DNA of 64,000 bases from Polytrichum commune. Lineage: Eukaryota; Streptophyta; Polytrichopsida; Polytrichales; Polytrichaceae. Below, piece after piece: positions 46,087-58,690 of this stretch (its first letter is position 1; each line of letters starts with the position of its first letter). Location: positions 49,252,758 through 49,316,757 of the forward strand of contig OX485805.1 of NCBI GenBank assembly GCA_950295325.1, written 5' to 3'. Both the position numbers and the translations under genes were made by a program. Below the pieces are notes generated by a model. It made no database searches. It had not been told where the DNA came from and saw nothing but the letters and a program-made list of their open reading frames with translations.

Positions 46087-46361
46087 ACACAAACGTCACT
46101 TGGGATCCATGTAGTAATGTGAATGCTACAAAGCTAACTTAATCATTGAAGACTGATGCATCCAAGAATGACATTTTATTGTGTAATCTAAAATAATATA
46201 CAAAAATCAAAACTATTAAGGACATGACCATACATGGGATGTTTTTAAAGAACCTTGCATTTTTGTGGCAATGCAATGAACTTGTTTCATTTGCCTCCAA
46301 GTCTACAAGTCTTTTTACAAATAGAAAGAAAGCATATGCCATAGACACATGGCTTTCCAAC
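46051..46361. other. non-coding, C run and CA microsatellite
   Basis: A C run followed by a CA repeat at about 46056-46093; otherwise AT-rich. Confidence 0.45.
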
Positions 46362-46706
46362 CTCGGGGGGGGGGGGGGGGGCAATGTGTTAAAAAATTAA
46401 GGATATAGGTGCGAACAACCACTATTTTATAGGGGGGTATTACTTTCAATTCTCTTCTTTTTTTGCACATGCTATCATTATGTGATTTTCTACTTTGGGT
46501 TAATAGAAAAATAGCTTGCATTACTTATAAGTCCAAATTACCTATTATTCCATACCCTATAGTACTTTAAAGATGTCCAGTGCCATTTTTGATACCCTAT
46601 ATTACTCTTAAGTCCATTTATAAAAAATTTCCCCCATGTTTTAAAAATACCCTATCATTTGTTCGCACGTATATTGCTACTCCAACCAATGACTTACCCC
46701 CCCGAG
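46362..46706 (-). mobile_element. oligo-G-ended hAT-like MITE, copy 3
   Basis: 345 bp, inverted relative to copies 1 and 2. CTCGGGGG at the left and CCCCCGAG at the right. Flanked by TTTCCAAC and CTTCCAAC, an 8-bp duplication with one mismatch. Confidence 0.82.
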
Positions 46707-47348
46707 CTTCCAACCCCAACAAGTGTCCCACCTTCATCCATCCTCTCCACCATCATTTTCCATCCACACCTAGCTAAGCCTCTCTACCCATGTGTCATTT
46801 TGGGAGGGTGGCCATTATAAAACACTTTTTTAGTGTTCAAGTAAATGCAAGTTCTTCATATTAAGTAAAAGAAGCTTATTTCCTAGAGGCACTACCTTCC
46901 AGCCCCAACAGGTGGCCCACCTTCACCAATACCCTCCACCACCAATTTTCATCCACACCTTGATCAATTCTACCTACATAGCCTTGTTGTACTCATGCAT
47001 TATCTGGGGAGGGACATTATGAGATATTTTTTCAATGTTTAGATATATTTGTACATGTTTTTAACAAATAAAAGAAAGTATATGCCAAAGAGGCATGACC
47101 TTCCAACCCCATTAGGCACCACACCGTCACCCATAACCTCCACCATTTTTTTTCATCCACACCTAGCTAGCCTCTCTGCATGTGCGTCATTTAAGGAGGG
47201 GGGATTTTGGAATGAATTTTCAAAGTTCAAGTAACTATTTACATGTTCTTTCAAAAAAGAAAAGAAAAAGGAAAAACCGATTATGTGCCAAAGAAATAAA
47301 ATTGAATTTAAAATCTGGGAAACCAAAATATCGATAACTGGGAGTCGG
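46707..47348. other. non-coding with a degenerate repeat
   Basis: A block of about 200 bp repeats three times (near 46705, 46895, 47095) with CTTCCA(A/G)CCCCA, CACCTTCACC, CCTCCACCA and CATCCACACCTAGCTA. No gene. Confidence 0.5.
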
Positions 47349-47556
47349 GACCAATGAACGGGGAGAACGAGCTGCAAGTTACATATGAACCGGTTGAAGT
47401 TAAAAGACTTAAAGAAATTTACCCATCATTTTAGAATAATTTACAGAATATGCCTCAAATTAACAAAGAAAAACCAAAAGATCACAACATGTAACTAGTT
47501 GGACTATTAAGGATTTGACCAATTGTGCCCAAAAACCTCTCCTATCACGAATCCTG
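47349..47556 (+). mobile_element. small hAT-like MITE (GGGGAGA family), decayed
   Basis: Starts near CCAATGAACGGGGAGA and ends near CCTCTCCTATCACG. Internal landmarks ATGAACCGGTTGAAGTT and CATGTAACTAGTTGGAC match the other copies. The flanking duplication is not clear. Confidence 0.55.
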
Positions 47557-49700
47557 ACTCGTAAGGACGTGGCAGAATAATAAGTAAATTCCAAACTTGA
47601 TGGCAGTGACAGTTATACCTCGGATGATCAGAACTTTTAAGGCTAATACGTACAGTCACACCCAACACCTGATACTTTTAGAGACTAGCATGTTAGTTAA
47701 AATGTAACTGCCATCCCTTTGACTCTGGCTTTTGTCACTCCAACATTCTTGGGAAATCGTTACCTTGACTCACAGTCTCAGACACAACTTACAAGTACTG
47801 TATTAAAGTTCCCATGTTATGTATTTTGAATCCATGCAAACGCATGCAAAATGCTCATCTGCATGGCTCCTACAGCAATCAACGGAGAGAACTGTGAGCT
47901 CACTTGATCACTATATATGCTTACTTCTTTATCTTCGATTGGTGAATCATGGAAATGCTTCAATTATTTCCTTGAAATATTATTACTCAGAATATAATTT
48001 TCTTTGGAAATTTGTACAATTTGCTTCTTAGAAATTAGATTTTGAATAGGTAATTTGAGAGGAAATGAACCACTTGATCTGTAACTAGTACCCGGTTTTC
48101 CTTGCTTATTGTTTTGGATGTCATTTGCATACGCCATTGGGGAATTCTGATTCTAGTCAAGGGTGGTCCTTGGTTATGATTGATGTCATATACTAGCTTC
48201 GACCCCTTCTGTCCCGGCTTGTTGCACCTATACAAGTGAATTAATCTTCCAAAAAATTTGTCCATTTCGATTTCGCACTGTTGCACCTGTGCATATGATT
48301 TAATATATAGTGTAAACCCAACCCAATATGTCATGCAACCATTTGTCCATGTGCCTATATGCTCCCTATGCCTATGCATACATGCTATATGCATGTATGC
48401 CATGCCCATACTCCTAAATCCCCATGTCCCGCCATCATGCACCCTCCCTTCCATACAATGCATGCCCAAGTTTTTCCCACCTTACCCACCTTTTGGTGCA
48501 CTTGTAGTCCTTCCACCTTTTCATATTTGTTTCTCAATATTTGTTTTATCTCATGTTTGTTTTAAGAGGAGGAACTTTGACATGTGACCCTTTTCTTTAG
48601 GAAACCTTTTTGGGTTTTTTGGCAAGAGCGGTGGGAAATGGCAAAGCAATTGTCTCACCACCACCACCATTTCGTCTCTTGTATGTAGATATCTTGTACA
48701 AATTGTTAGGAAGAATGTCATGCCAATGTCTTTCATCATGTACATGCAACTATACTATAGGTAATGTATATGCCTTTGTTTTTTGTTTTTTTTAAAAAAA
48801 AATTTAATAAAATTTTAGACAGAAGGCTAACAAAGCCAAAATGCCTAATGAATGTCCACTTCCATTGAAAGGAATCAACCCCAGCTTGGTTTATTACTTG
48901 TTTTATTATGCCAAAGTACAACCAATTCGTCCTAGTTGATTGTGAGAGACCTTACATCCTTTATCATTTGAAGGTGGTTAACCATATGGTGGGCCTCCTT
49001 AACACGCTTGAGGAGTTCCGCATCGCCTTCAAACATGCATGTCTTCCTTTGTTTGCACTTTAATGGTCTTTGTCTTAAAAACAAAAAAAAACCAATCTTG
49101 TAATGAGGTATGGAGACACACCTAAATCGTCTATGATCTATAATGTCCAACTATCACAACCCTTGCTAGTGCCCCTTAACTATCTTGATCATTTGTCAAT
49201 TCTAGCAAGGTCATGAGCGCTAACCCTTAGTATTTCACCATGCGAATGGTTAGATCCCCATATCACGGACCTCTTTAGCACATAGGTAGGGGACCAACCC
49301 TCCTACACTTGCATTTGGGACTCTCCCCTTGATAGGTTACCAATGACTAGTTGTGGACTTCCATTCATGGAAATCCAATCTTTAGTTGATCATCGTGTTG
49401 CTAGAGAAACACTACAACAACCCGAACCATACTAGGCAACTATGGCCCCACGTTGGCCCAATACCCGTGGAAGCTGCACAATTTGGCCTCGGGTGGGTTT
49501 AGCCGATCATGCCGCCTCACCCATATAAGTCTAAGACTTTGGGCAAGGCCCTCTACCCCGTCATTAAGAAACCTTTTGTCTCTTAGACTCCTAAGAGTTG
49601 GGGCCAAGTAGACATTTTCCCTTAGCTGTTGGTGTTGGAAGCTGTGGTACAACTTTTTGGTCTCAGAATAGTCATTTTAGGATTTTGATAGGATGTGAAT
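47557..49700. other. non-coding region
   Basis: No supported gene. Frames at 48035-48600 and 49440-49650 have no recognisable domain. 48800-48900 resembles a retro-insert end (A-rich, then AGACAGAAGGCTAACAAAGCC). Confidence 0.4.
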
Positions 49701-52600
49701 TCATATCGACACTTGCAATGTGAAATGGACACTAAAGTAAGTTATTAGTGATCAATTATCCAAAATGAGCTAAGGGTGAGACATTTAGTTCATATGAAAC
49801 AGTTCCAAGAGGAAGAGTCTTTTGGGCAGGGCAATAGACATGTGACCAAGTCGAAGAGACTTATGAAATCTGGCCCCAAGAGGCAAGGAAGCTAGTTCAG
49901 GGGATATAGAGGAGAAGAGGGGGGGGGGAGAAGTTAGTTCCTCTCGAAAAGAGAGTCTCCCTCGTCTTGCAGTTTTTGAGCGAGTCTAACTTGGGTGTGA
50001 AGCCCTTTTAAATGTACATTTTACTCTACATAATATAAGCGTGAAGCTATTTTGTCAATTCTATGTGAGAAGATTGAATTTGTTGTGTGGGTATACGTTG
50101 TGAATTAATTGAGTCAGAGTATATTTCCTGGTTTCGGGAAGAATCCAGAGTGAAGTTGCGACGTCTTACTTCTGTGAAAGAAGTAAATTAATTGTCGTGT
50201 GATTTCAATGGTGAAAGTCTATCAGTCACCGGGTTTGAATGTGAAATTCCAACGTGACTGATTGGTAGTGGTCCTCTCGGGAAGGGAGAGACAATCTCTC
50301 TACAGTTGCTGGAGTCTACCTTGTTTAATTACTCTTGGCGTGAAGCCTATTGAAGATTGTAAATCGTGTCTTATGATTCACTCCCGGTAATGGAAATGTA
50401 AGTTCGCATTGTGAACTCATCATGTCGTCATCGGGTGAATGTGAAATTTGTCCCTTCAGTGTGTATTCGGCCATGAGAATTGATTGGATTAATCCCACTC
50501 TATCTGATGTGAATTCAGGGTAGAAGTTTGAGAAACATCCTGTCTTCTCTTTGGAAATTCCTATACAGGTGCAAGTTGAAATCAAACATCGGTGAAAGAA
50601 GTGAATTCTATTTACCTTTGTCTTGTGATTGTCTGAGGTGAAACTGTGCGAAGCAGTTTAACCATATTATATCCTTTGGGCTTATCTATGTGCATGAGTG
50701 GAATGAGGAATGTGAAATTCCGTGAGAGCCACTTTATGTCTTAATTCTGTAAATTTAATCAGGAGACTCCAAGCCAAATAAGTAAGTGTGTCTGGACGCC
50801 TGAGGTGATAAGTGTCTTAATTGAATGCAAGAACTTATTTCAGTGAGCAAACCCCCTTCCTTTCATGGTTGTGATGGTCGTGGTTAACTTACCGTGAATG
50901 ATTGAAGTCGAACTCTCGATCAGAATGAAAATCCAGTGTCGAAAACTCATCAGCCAAAGGGAAGAGAGTAGTGGAGATTACTCGAGATGAATTCAGTATA
51001 GAAGATATCTTGAAGTCGAATCCTTAGATAACATACTCATTTGATAACTAAGGTGCTATTTGAGTGAAGGAAAATACCTGTCCACACAAAGTTTGTCTGT
51101 AACTCCAAACGGATAACAACGTTATGTTTTCAGAGTAGAGATTCGTCGGTGGAAATCACTACTGAATTAAGTGTCGAGTGAGCAGGTGTAATGAGGCTCT
51201 GAAATTTTGCCGCGATGGAGTTTGCTAAGTGGTAGTAGCAATTATCACCTTGAGAGAGAGTGCGAAGATTGTTCTGTCGAAGCACTTTGTCTGATGCACG
51301 GAATCGGTGTAGTGATTACTCACCATAATGATGTGGATAAGCTCAAATGCATTCAAAGGAAGAAGTGTTGCTGTGATAAACTTGTCGCCAATTGCGAAGA
51401 GGGGGAACGAAAAGCGTAGATGTGGCCGATCGGAGAGGAAGTCGCGCGCGCGGGAGTGAAGACTGAAAAGGAAGGAGTCGCGGGAGAAGCGTGGGTATTT
51501 AACCCATATCGTTAGGGGGAGCACTCAAAGGCAAGCATAAAAGGAGGAGCAGCCTGCTCCTTAGCCGAGAACAAGACGCTGACTTGGTTACTGGTTACTA
51601 GTTACTGGCTACTTGTTACTGGTTACTGGATACTAAGACTATGGCCCTCTCTATGAGACGTGACTTGACACTGGTTACTTGTGATTGTTATTGGTGACTA
51701 GACTATGGCCGTGCCGTGCAGACTATGGTCCTACCGATTAGACTCTTACGGTCCCGGTCCGGTTCAGTTCGCTTCGCTTAGACTCGGTCACTAGGTTTCT
51801 GTCACACGTTAGACTTTTGTTAATTTTAATAATTTATTTTAATGCATTCAATTCCACTGAGATAGTGTTAAGTCTAAAACTGACTAAGGAAATAATTCAT
51901 TACTGTGGTCTATAACTAATTTAATTAAATCCATCACTTAACCATAGGAGGAGTCAATTGTGAACATAATATCCTTACTGACTGTGGTGTGGCCTTTCGA
52001 TACTTGGCTACTTTACTGAAGAGACTATGGTTCACCTCAAGGAGTTTTTGCCTTGGGTTTCTGAGACTATGGCGTACTCAAATGTCTATGGCTGAGCTGT
52101 GACTCCCTGAATTGCAAAACACATTATAAGAGTGATGTTACTGATGAGAGTGGGTTGTGAGGGAGTGACTGATCAATTGCATGTACTGCTGTGAGTGACC
52201 CTCAACCTTAATTAAATCAATCCTAAAACTCATTCTAGAAGTCTTTTTCCCTGTGTTTGTTGTCCTAAATACATCTTAATTCTCTTGTAATCTATCAATT
52301 AACTCAATGGTGATCCCTAGATGCAACACCTGACACTCATTTGGCCTTCCCTGTGTGGTTTTCTTAATTGGAACCCAATCTAAAAACCTATCTACAGAAG
52401 CCCCCAATAGCTTTAGACCATCATTACTTCTTGGTATGATATTATTTGATATTATCAAGAAACCACTCTATCAGTATGTAATCTTTGCGTAGATTCCGAT
52501 GGACCCCTTATTTTTCCCATTCAAGCAAGTATTGAGGAAGTTATGGCTATTCAAACCTAGGCAGTCCCGGGCGCCACTCCCAGGTCACTGTTGTCCTAGG
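49701..52600. other. GC-moderate region, possibly an old LTR or leader
   Basis: Few open frames. 50000-51200 repeatedly shows GTGAA(G/A)-rich text; 51576-51640 is a GGTTACT-type short tandem repeat. I could not find LTR pairs or a primer-binding site, so the class is unknown. Confidence 0.3.
51576..51640 (+). repeat. TTACTGG-type short tandem repeat
   Basis: About eight imperfect 7-8 bp units (TTACTGG, TTACTAG, CTACTTG). Confidence 0.65.
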
Positions 52601-54879
52601 GCGTCGTTCCTAGGTAGCGCCCCATTCAAATTGCCATATCTCCTAGCTCACACTTTTTGTTAATTTAATTAAGTGTTCTTGAGCATTCTAGAATCAAGAT
52701 GCTTTAAGCTACTCAAAGCTCATGGCCTTACCCTCATGACTCCTAGTCTCCGTGGGTGGGAGGCGTTCCCAACATTTGGGGCCTTCACCCACAGTAGGAT
52801 CACTTGGGCCCTCCCACCAATGGCGCCACAAGTCCTGGGTGTCCCTCTTGTGCCCATGGTGTTTTGGGCACTTCTCATGGACAGTTGCGCGACACCAACC
52901 CACCTATTGAACTTTTACTAGTAAAAATCAAACTTCTGAGTAAGACCTTATTGCATTGCGTAACTCCAAATAGTAACATGCACTAATTGAGATAATCAGT
53001 TTAGAGTTTATTGGGTCAATTGTTGCGCCTAGCTTAAGCATGGTGAACTCACCCTTATTGGTCCTAACATTGCCACCCATGCCTCCTAACAAAGTGGGTA
53101 ATCAAAGGGTTTGATGGTGGTGTCTCTAAAGTTGCACCTTCTAATTAGTGCAGTGGACGGACAGAGCCAATAAGTGGCATGTGGGGCCGTGGTGGATAAT
53201 TCTTAAGAAACAATTTCCTATCCAAAGGCCTGACATATGGAATAGGAATAGCAAGGTTTGAAATAACATTCTTGAATATGTTATCAATCTACTACCTAGT
53301 GATTGGTTTTACATCTTGTTCTCCTACCTATGATGGCTTTGTAATTTAGATTTTGGATATAACAAAACCTAGGGAAACTCTTAGGGAGACTTAAAAGGTG
53401 TTTTGTGTGTCATCTAGGTGTTTCAAATAAATTTAATTGGGACAAACATAAAGTTATTTAAGGTTATTTGGGATTTAGGTTGATAATCCATTCATTTATT
53501 CAAACAAAAGGTTATGGGATATCTCTTAATCTTAGTACATGCATTTGTGATTACTAGACACATCACTTTATTTACCTAGTCAATAGCTTGGCAGTGGATT
53601 CATTCGACTTGGACCTTGTGTGGTGGGCAAAGATAAGCACACCATATAATTGCATAAAATAACCCATTTTAGTATCTTTCCCAAAAGCCAAGGGCACTTT
53701 GGTGTAGCCAATTGTCTTAGATTAATTAATCATTTTTTATGTGATTTGAAATGTTGGTATAGGTACTCACTCAGGATGAATAGTGTTTCCTCGGTTAATC
53801 TTTTATCATGTATGAGTTTATTGTCCAACTATAGTCTTTTGTTGAGTTACAACCACAACTTCCATGCTTGTCCCAAAGATCACTATAATCCAACACATCA
53901 TCAAAGTTAGAAGACCATGAACTTCTTCTTTGGAGTACACTCTTGGTTCTTAGGTGTAAACTATAATTTTTCCTTCTGAATTTAATATTTCAACTAAGCA
54001 AATGTAACATTTATTTCCTATGATTTAGATTATCCATGTTTTAGAAGTAACTACCCATTCAAAGTAAATAAATCTCATCAGTATGGAAGAACAATTTAGA
54101 AACATCTAATATTACATATTAAAGTTTCAAACCTTAGCTCTTAAGCACTTAGTTCACTTGAAGTGCCATTATTAGTCATACTCTCCAAGTTTTCATTTTG
54201 TTCAGTTATCATTTCCCCTTGGTTGCGTGACACAATTTTGGTACACCTTATAATGGTTGTACCCGCCTACCCTTTCTCATATCCTTGCCTTGGATGATCT
54301 AGGACCCCATGTAGCAACTCCAAATCGAGGTGGTTTAGGGTGGTTAAAGTGGGTAGAATTTAAAGAAGCCTCAAAGAAAAAAACGTTTGACCTCTACCCA
54401 AAGAGAAGTGATTCTATTCATGTCAACCCACAAAGATTAAAATGGGCATGTGGTGAAGGATTTTTGACTCACACTTAACCATTGGATGCAATTTTTTGCA
54501 ACGTAAGAACCCTCTTCCTAAAACCATTCATGTTAACTGGCTTGAGATGCTTATGCCTTCACTCAAGCTCAAATGAGGAAATGTTTGGGATAAAATGAGG
54601 AGTAAGAAGAGAGGGGCCTTCATCTAGTCCCTGTGGCATAAGGTAGTGGCCATTAACTCTTGGAGAGCTAGGTTCATTATCGAGATTGATGAAAAATGCC
54701 TCATGTTTGCATTTGACATCTTGAGATCATTGCACACAAGTTTTGAGATTGTAGAATTCTGAGGATAGCCTCATACTTTACCTTTGGCATCATGGTAAGT
54801 CCATGAAAGATCACAAGGAAGGTCCAAGTGGAGAGCCTTTCGCTAGTAACATAGTTTTTTTGGAAAAAAACACCTGACC
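52601..54879. other. AT-rich non-coding region
   Basis: No gene seen. Short frames such as 52673-52921 lack domains. Confidence 0.4.
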
Positions 54880-56860
54880 TCTCTTAGCAAAGTACTCTAG
54901 AATTTGGCTCCTTCTTAGAGGCATTAAATACGTAATTACATTGTGGACCATTTGGATTGAGAGGGAATGATCTTGCCTTCAACAACAATAGAAACCTAGT
55001 AAGGTGATGCAAACAATCATAATAGTAAGGTCTTCTTGACCACTCTTGATTGCATGGGGAGGTCACTCAGTAGGGTTTTTGTGTACCACGTGCGGCGGAG
55101 GGGTATTTGTTTAGGGGCTATTTACCTCCAAGGCACGAATTAAAAGCTCCCTATAATTACATAATATTCTAAAATGGCCTATTTTTTGTACCCTACCATT
55201 ACTTATAATGCCATGTCATTGAAATTTTTTGTAGTCTATATTCCTTTTAATTAAAAAAACTGAATTTAAGAATGTATGCAATGCAAAAGTGATGGGAAAA
55301 GCATGGCAACAAAAAAATATAAAAATTACGTACCATTGTAAAAATCAAGTACAAAAACTTAAAGTGAAAATACAAAAAAAAGACTTAGGATGAAACACAA
55401 CATGATTGAGTATGTGTTTACAAACACAACAAGATTGTGTGTGTGTTCACAAACACAACACCCGCTCCATAAAAATCCTTTATTCAAAATCACTTTACAT
55501 GCTAGTGAAGACCAAAACCATATAGTGTGAAACACTTTAAGCTTGGTCATGAATCTTATATAGTTCGTTCTGTCACAAACTTGGACAGTTGCTCTGAATC
55601 ATTCCTATCAAGAGTGTACACCTCATTTGTAGAATTGTAGCTCATGGTTATCATAGATATAATGCAATCTAACGGAGAGAGAGAGAAAGAGAGGAAATTG
55701 CAACAGGTGCTCCCCAAGCAGGCGGAAGAGAAAGGAGAGGGACTGATGAGAGGGAGGGCCGGGGCGTCAGTGATTGAAGGGCCAAAAAACGCAAACTCAA
55801 GTATTGAAGGTAATCACTACTCTCCTTTACAAAAGTGGGAGGGTGAGGCAAGCAAGCTTTCGCATCATAAAATTCAGCCTAGTGAAAATATCGACACAAG
55901 ATTGGAGAATAGGAGGACAACAAGCAACGTGATATTGGTACTCTCTGCCTGCGCTATGCTTATATAGTTCCTGCAAAGCTTGGGAGCAAAAACTGACTAA
56001 CAATCAGAATAACCACGACACTCAATGATCACTAATCTCTGTGGATCGTTTTAGACCTGCTCTTCAAGGTTTCCGCATCAGATCACACAGCCTGGCTAAA
56101 AAACTCTACACAAGATTGGAGAAGAGGATGACGACAAGCAATCCTAAACCCTAAACACAACGGTGAGGCTCAAATGTTGTGCACAAACGGGCGCCCTACA
56201 ATCGGGTTGAAGAGTTTCAAAAGAGAAGGGGAGAAAAACCACCAAGAGAAGCCGGGCATAGAGTTAGGCTTCCAATTTCATCCATTTTTGGATGAATGAT
56301 GAGTATTTTTTCATCCATCCCTCGTGAGGCATGCGTACGAAATTGATTCTACTAAACATACATCCTAAGATCCTTATTTTTAGCCCCTATATTATTTTTA
56401 CTAAAAGGGAATGGCCCATATTTTATACCTATTTATTTTACTTGTAATGGGCTTATGTACTTTTAATGGTCCCTTCATTATTTGGAATTCTTTTATAATT
56501 TTTATGTCAAATGATTTTAATCCTCCCTATATTATGCCGCACGTCGTTTTTAAAATGCACTAAGTGACCTCCCCGTGCTTGATTGCATGGGAAAAACTCT
56601 CAAAGACTTGAAGAGGAAGGCCATTTGTGACAATGTCCATGTCAAGTTTGATGCTAAGTGAGGTGGCAACATCCTCTACCATAGGTTGAATTCCAAAATC
56701 ATGTGGAATTATAGTTCGCCTAATAATGGTTTGGTTAATCATGCTTTAAGGTTGTTCACCCTTCTTGGGGTTTTGTGGTTCCACCAAGTTCACCCAAGAA
56801 AGTTTCCCTACTATCTTTTTGGGTCATAGTGACCTTATATGTTTGTTCGCAATGAGATAA
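54880..56860 (+). mobile_element. LINE 3' fragment split by a hAT-like element
   Basis: The left part (54940-55052) has the zf-RVT remnant TGGACCATTTGGATTGAGAG, AACAATAGAAAC. The right part (56578-56860) continues with AAGAGGAAGGCCATTTGTG and the tail TTTTGTGGTTCCACCAAG. The 1.5-kb insert at 55053-56577 lies between. Confidence 0.6.
55053..56577. mobile_element. hAT-like non-autonomous element, 1,525 bp
   Basis: Ends CATGGGGAGGTCACT and AGTGACCTCCCCGTG are inverted, each followed inward by a GTGCGGC / GCCGCAC block. The perfect 8-bp duplication CTTGATTG flanks it (55045-55052 and 56578-56585). The same family as 21254-21652, but with about 1.1 kb of unrelated cargo. No transposase frame is visible. 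Confidence 0.8.
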
Positions 56861-57478
56861 TCTCACGGAATGTCAAGTTCTTGCTTGTTGACTTAGTAGG
56901 TCATGCATAGCTATAAACGTACTCTTCTTGCTTAAAGTTGCTTTGGGGTTTCATAAGGGGTTGTGAGGGGTACCCTTTAAAGTAGCTGGATAGAAACGAT
57001 AAGTGCTCCATGTATGATCGATGTTAGTGTGGAAAAATTCCTATAAATTACAACTTTGAGTGACACACTATATTTGGCTAGATTAGTTATAGAACCAATA
57101 TCACACACCGTTTAAACTAATGGTTTTCATTTCCCATACATTACCAAGGCCAGGAATACCAAATGCTCATTAGAGTTCTGGTCCACATACTATTTGGCAT
57201 CCTATATCTATGAGGGTTTCCCACTAAATTTTGTAAAAGCAGGATGTAAGTGATAATAGTGGGTTCATGTTGAAGAGTTCTATTGCCTACACCTGCACCT
57301 ACAATGGACCAGGTGCCAAACATGACTATGTGTCAACAACTGTGACTTCTTTTTTGTAACAAATGAAATAACTTAGTTTAATTGCCAATTGATTACCAAA
57401 TCACATACAAGACTAGTGTGCTTTGACTAAGTTGATCTCACCTCAAAGTGCACTATTATGTCAAAAAGCGGACATTCC
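56861..57478. other. AT-rich non-coding region
   Basis: Nothing supported. Confidence 0.4.
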
Positions 57479-58011
57479 AATGGCCGCTTCACACTATAAT
57501 GGCCATCCAAGTCGAGAGGCCATGGGATTGAATGGCCAAACTTTGTTGAGTCCAAAGAAATGGGTTGAAAATAGTCAAAAAAATATAGGAATTGGAGCCT
57601 TCGACCATGCACAGTGTGAAGCCTCCAAAGGTCAAGCTCAAAGTTCAAACCTTTGGCTATGCTCTCACGGCCTCTCGACTTGGACATGCACAGTGTGAAG
57701 CCTCCAAAGGCCAAGCCCAAAGTTCAAAAGAAGAAGGAGCCATCCCACTTTATTCCTTGCCCAAAGCAACCCCTCCATTCTAACAACCAAGATCTTGTCA
57801 ATGTTTATTTTTTAATGAAAAAAATTTGATGGCCTCTCGACCATAGTTTGGGTTCCCACTCCTATCCAACCCAAACTTCCGTCGAGAGTCCGTCGCCTTG
57901 GTCAAAAAGTACTGCCACGTAGGCGTTTTGAACTGCGACAACCTTTGGACTTTGGCTCTAGTGTGAAGAGTCGAGAGGCCGAATTCTCGGTTTCTTGCAA
58001 TCCAACCGTCC
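57479..58011. mobile_element. Harbinger/Tourist-like MITE, copy 2 (rearranged)
   Basis: Follows copy 1 (349-829) closely: CTTCACACTATAATGGCC, GTCGAGAGGCC, GGCCAAACTTTGTTGAG, CCAAGATCTTGTCA, GGTCAAAAAGTACTGCCA. It has an internal duplication of about 70 bp near 57640-57720 and lacks the right terminal repeat. Confidence 0.65.
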
Positions 58012-58690
58012 GCTTTTGATTAAAAATTACACAAAACTTTGTGCAAATTGTCACGTATCACATATAAACACACCCCTGGACCTCCTTTACATATTAGATA
58101 ACCATCAAAAGGAGAATGGATGACTCATCCACCTCCTCAAACCGGTTACTGGTCATAACCAATCAGCTCATGGACAAGACCTTGGAATTATGGATGATAT
58201 GACGCCCACATGGATGAAAGAGCAGGACGAGTTCTGTCAACCCTTCCGCTGTTGGATGAGCGAGCGGTTATTAATAAAATGGGCTAATGGTGGGGCTGGC
58301 CAACATGATTCACTAACGGTGCCATGTGCATGATCGTGCCTTGCAATAAAGAAGCGGAGTCGACATTAAGCAGGCAACGAGCCAAGTGTAAGAAACTCTT
58401 GAAGTTCGCACGGAAAGGTGTGGGTTTGGGGCCTCCATCGCTTGCTTTACTCCGTCGTGTGCCTTTTGAGAGAGCCTAGAGAGATTCTCTTGTTCGCTAA
58501 AGGTTGGTGGATGCGTCTGCGTGGAAATTGTGTTGGACCTAGCTACTCCCGAGTCCCTGTGTACAAACTAACAGCGATGGATTACTGCTCACAAGCGGTT
58601 CCAAGTTTGACCCAGCGCTGACGACGATCTCTAAACTCGACGATTCCAAGTTCGTTTACGAAGGCTTGGAGTAACTCGGTATTTATGTTC
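58012..58690. other. non-coding region upstream of the hairpin array
   Basis: Mixed composition with no supported gene. It could hold the distal promoter of the F-box gene. Confidence 0.35.

Noticed and set aside
49701-52150. LTR retrotransposon
   Set aside because: I found no paired LTRs, primer-binding site, polypurine tract or polymerase frame.
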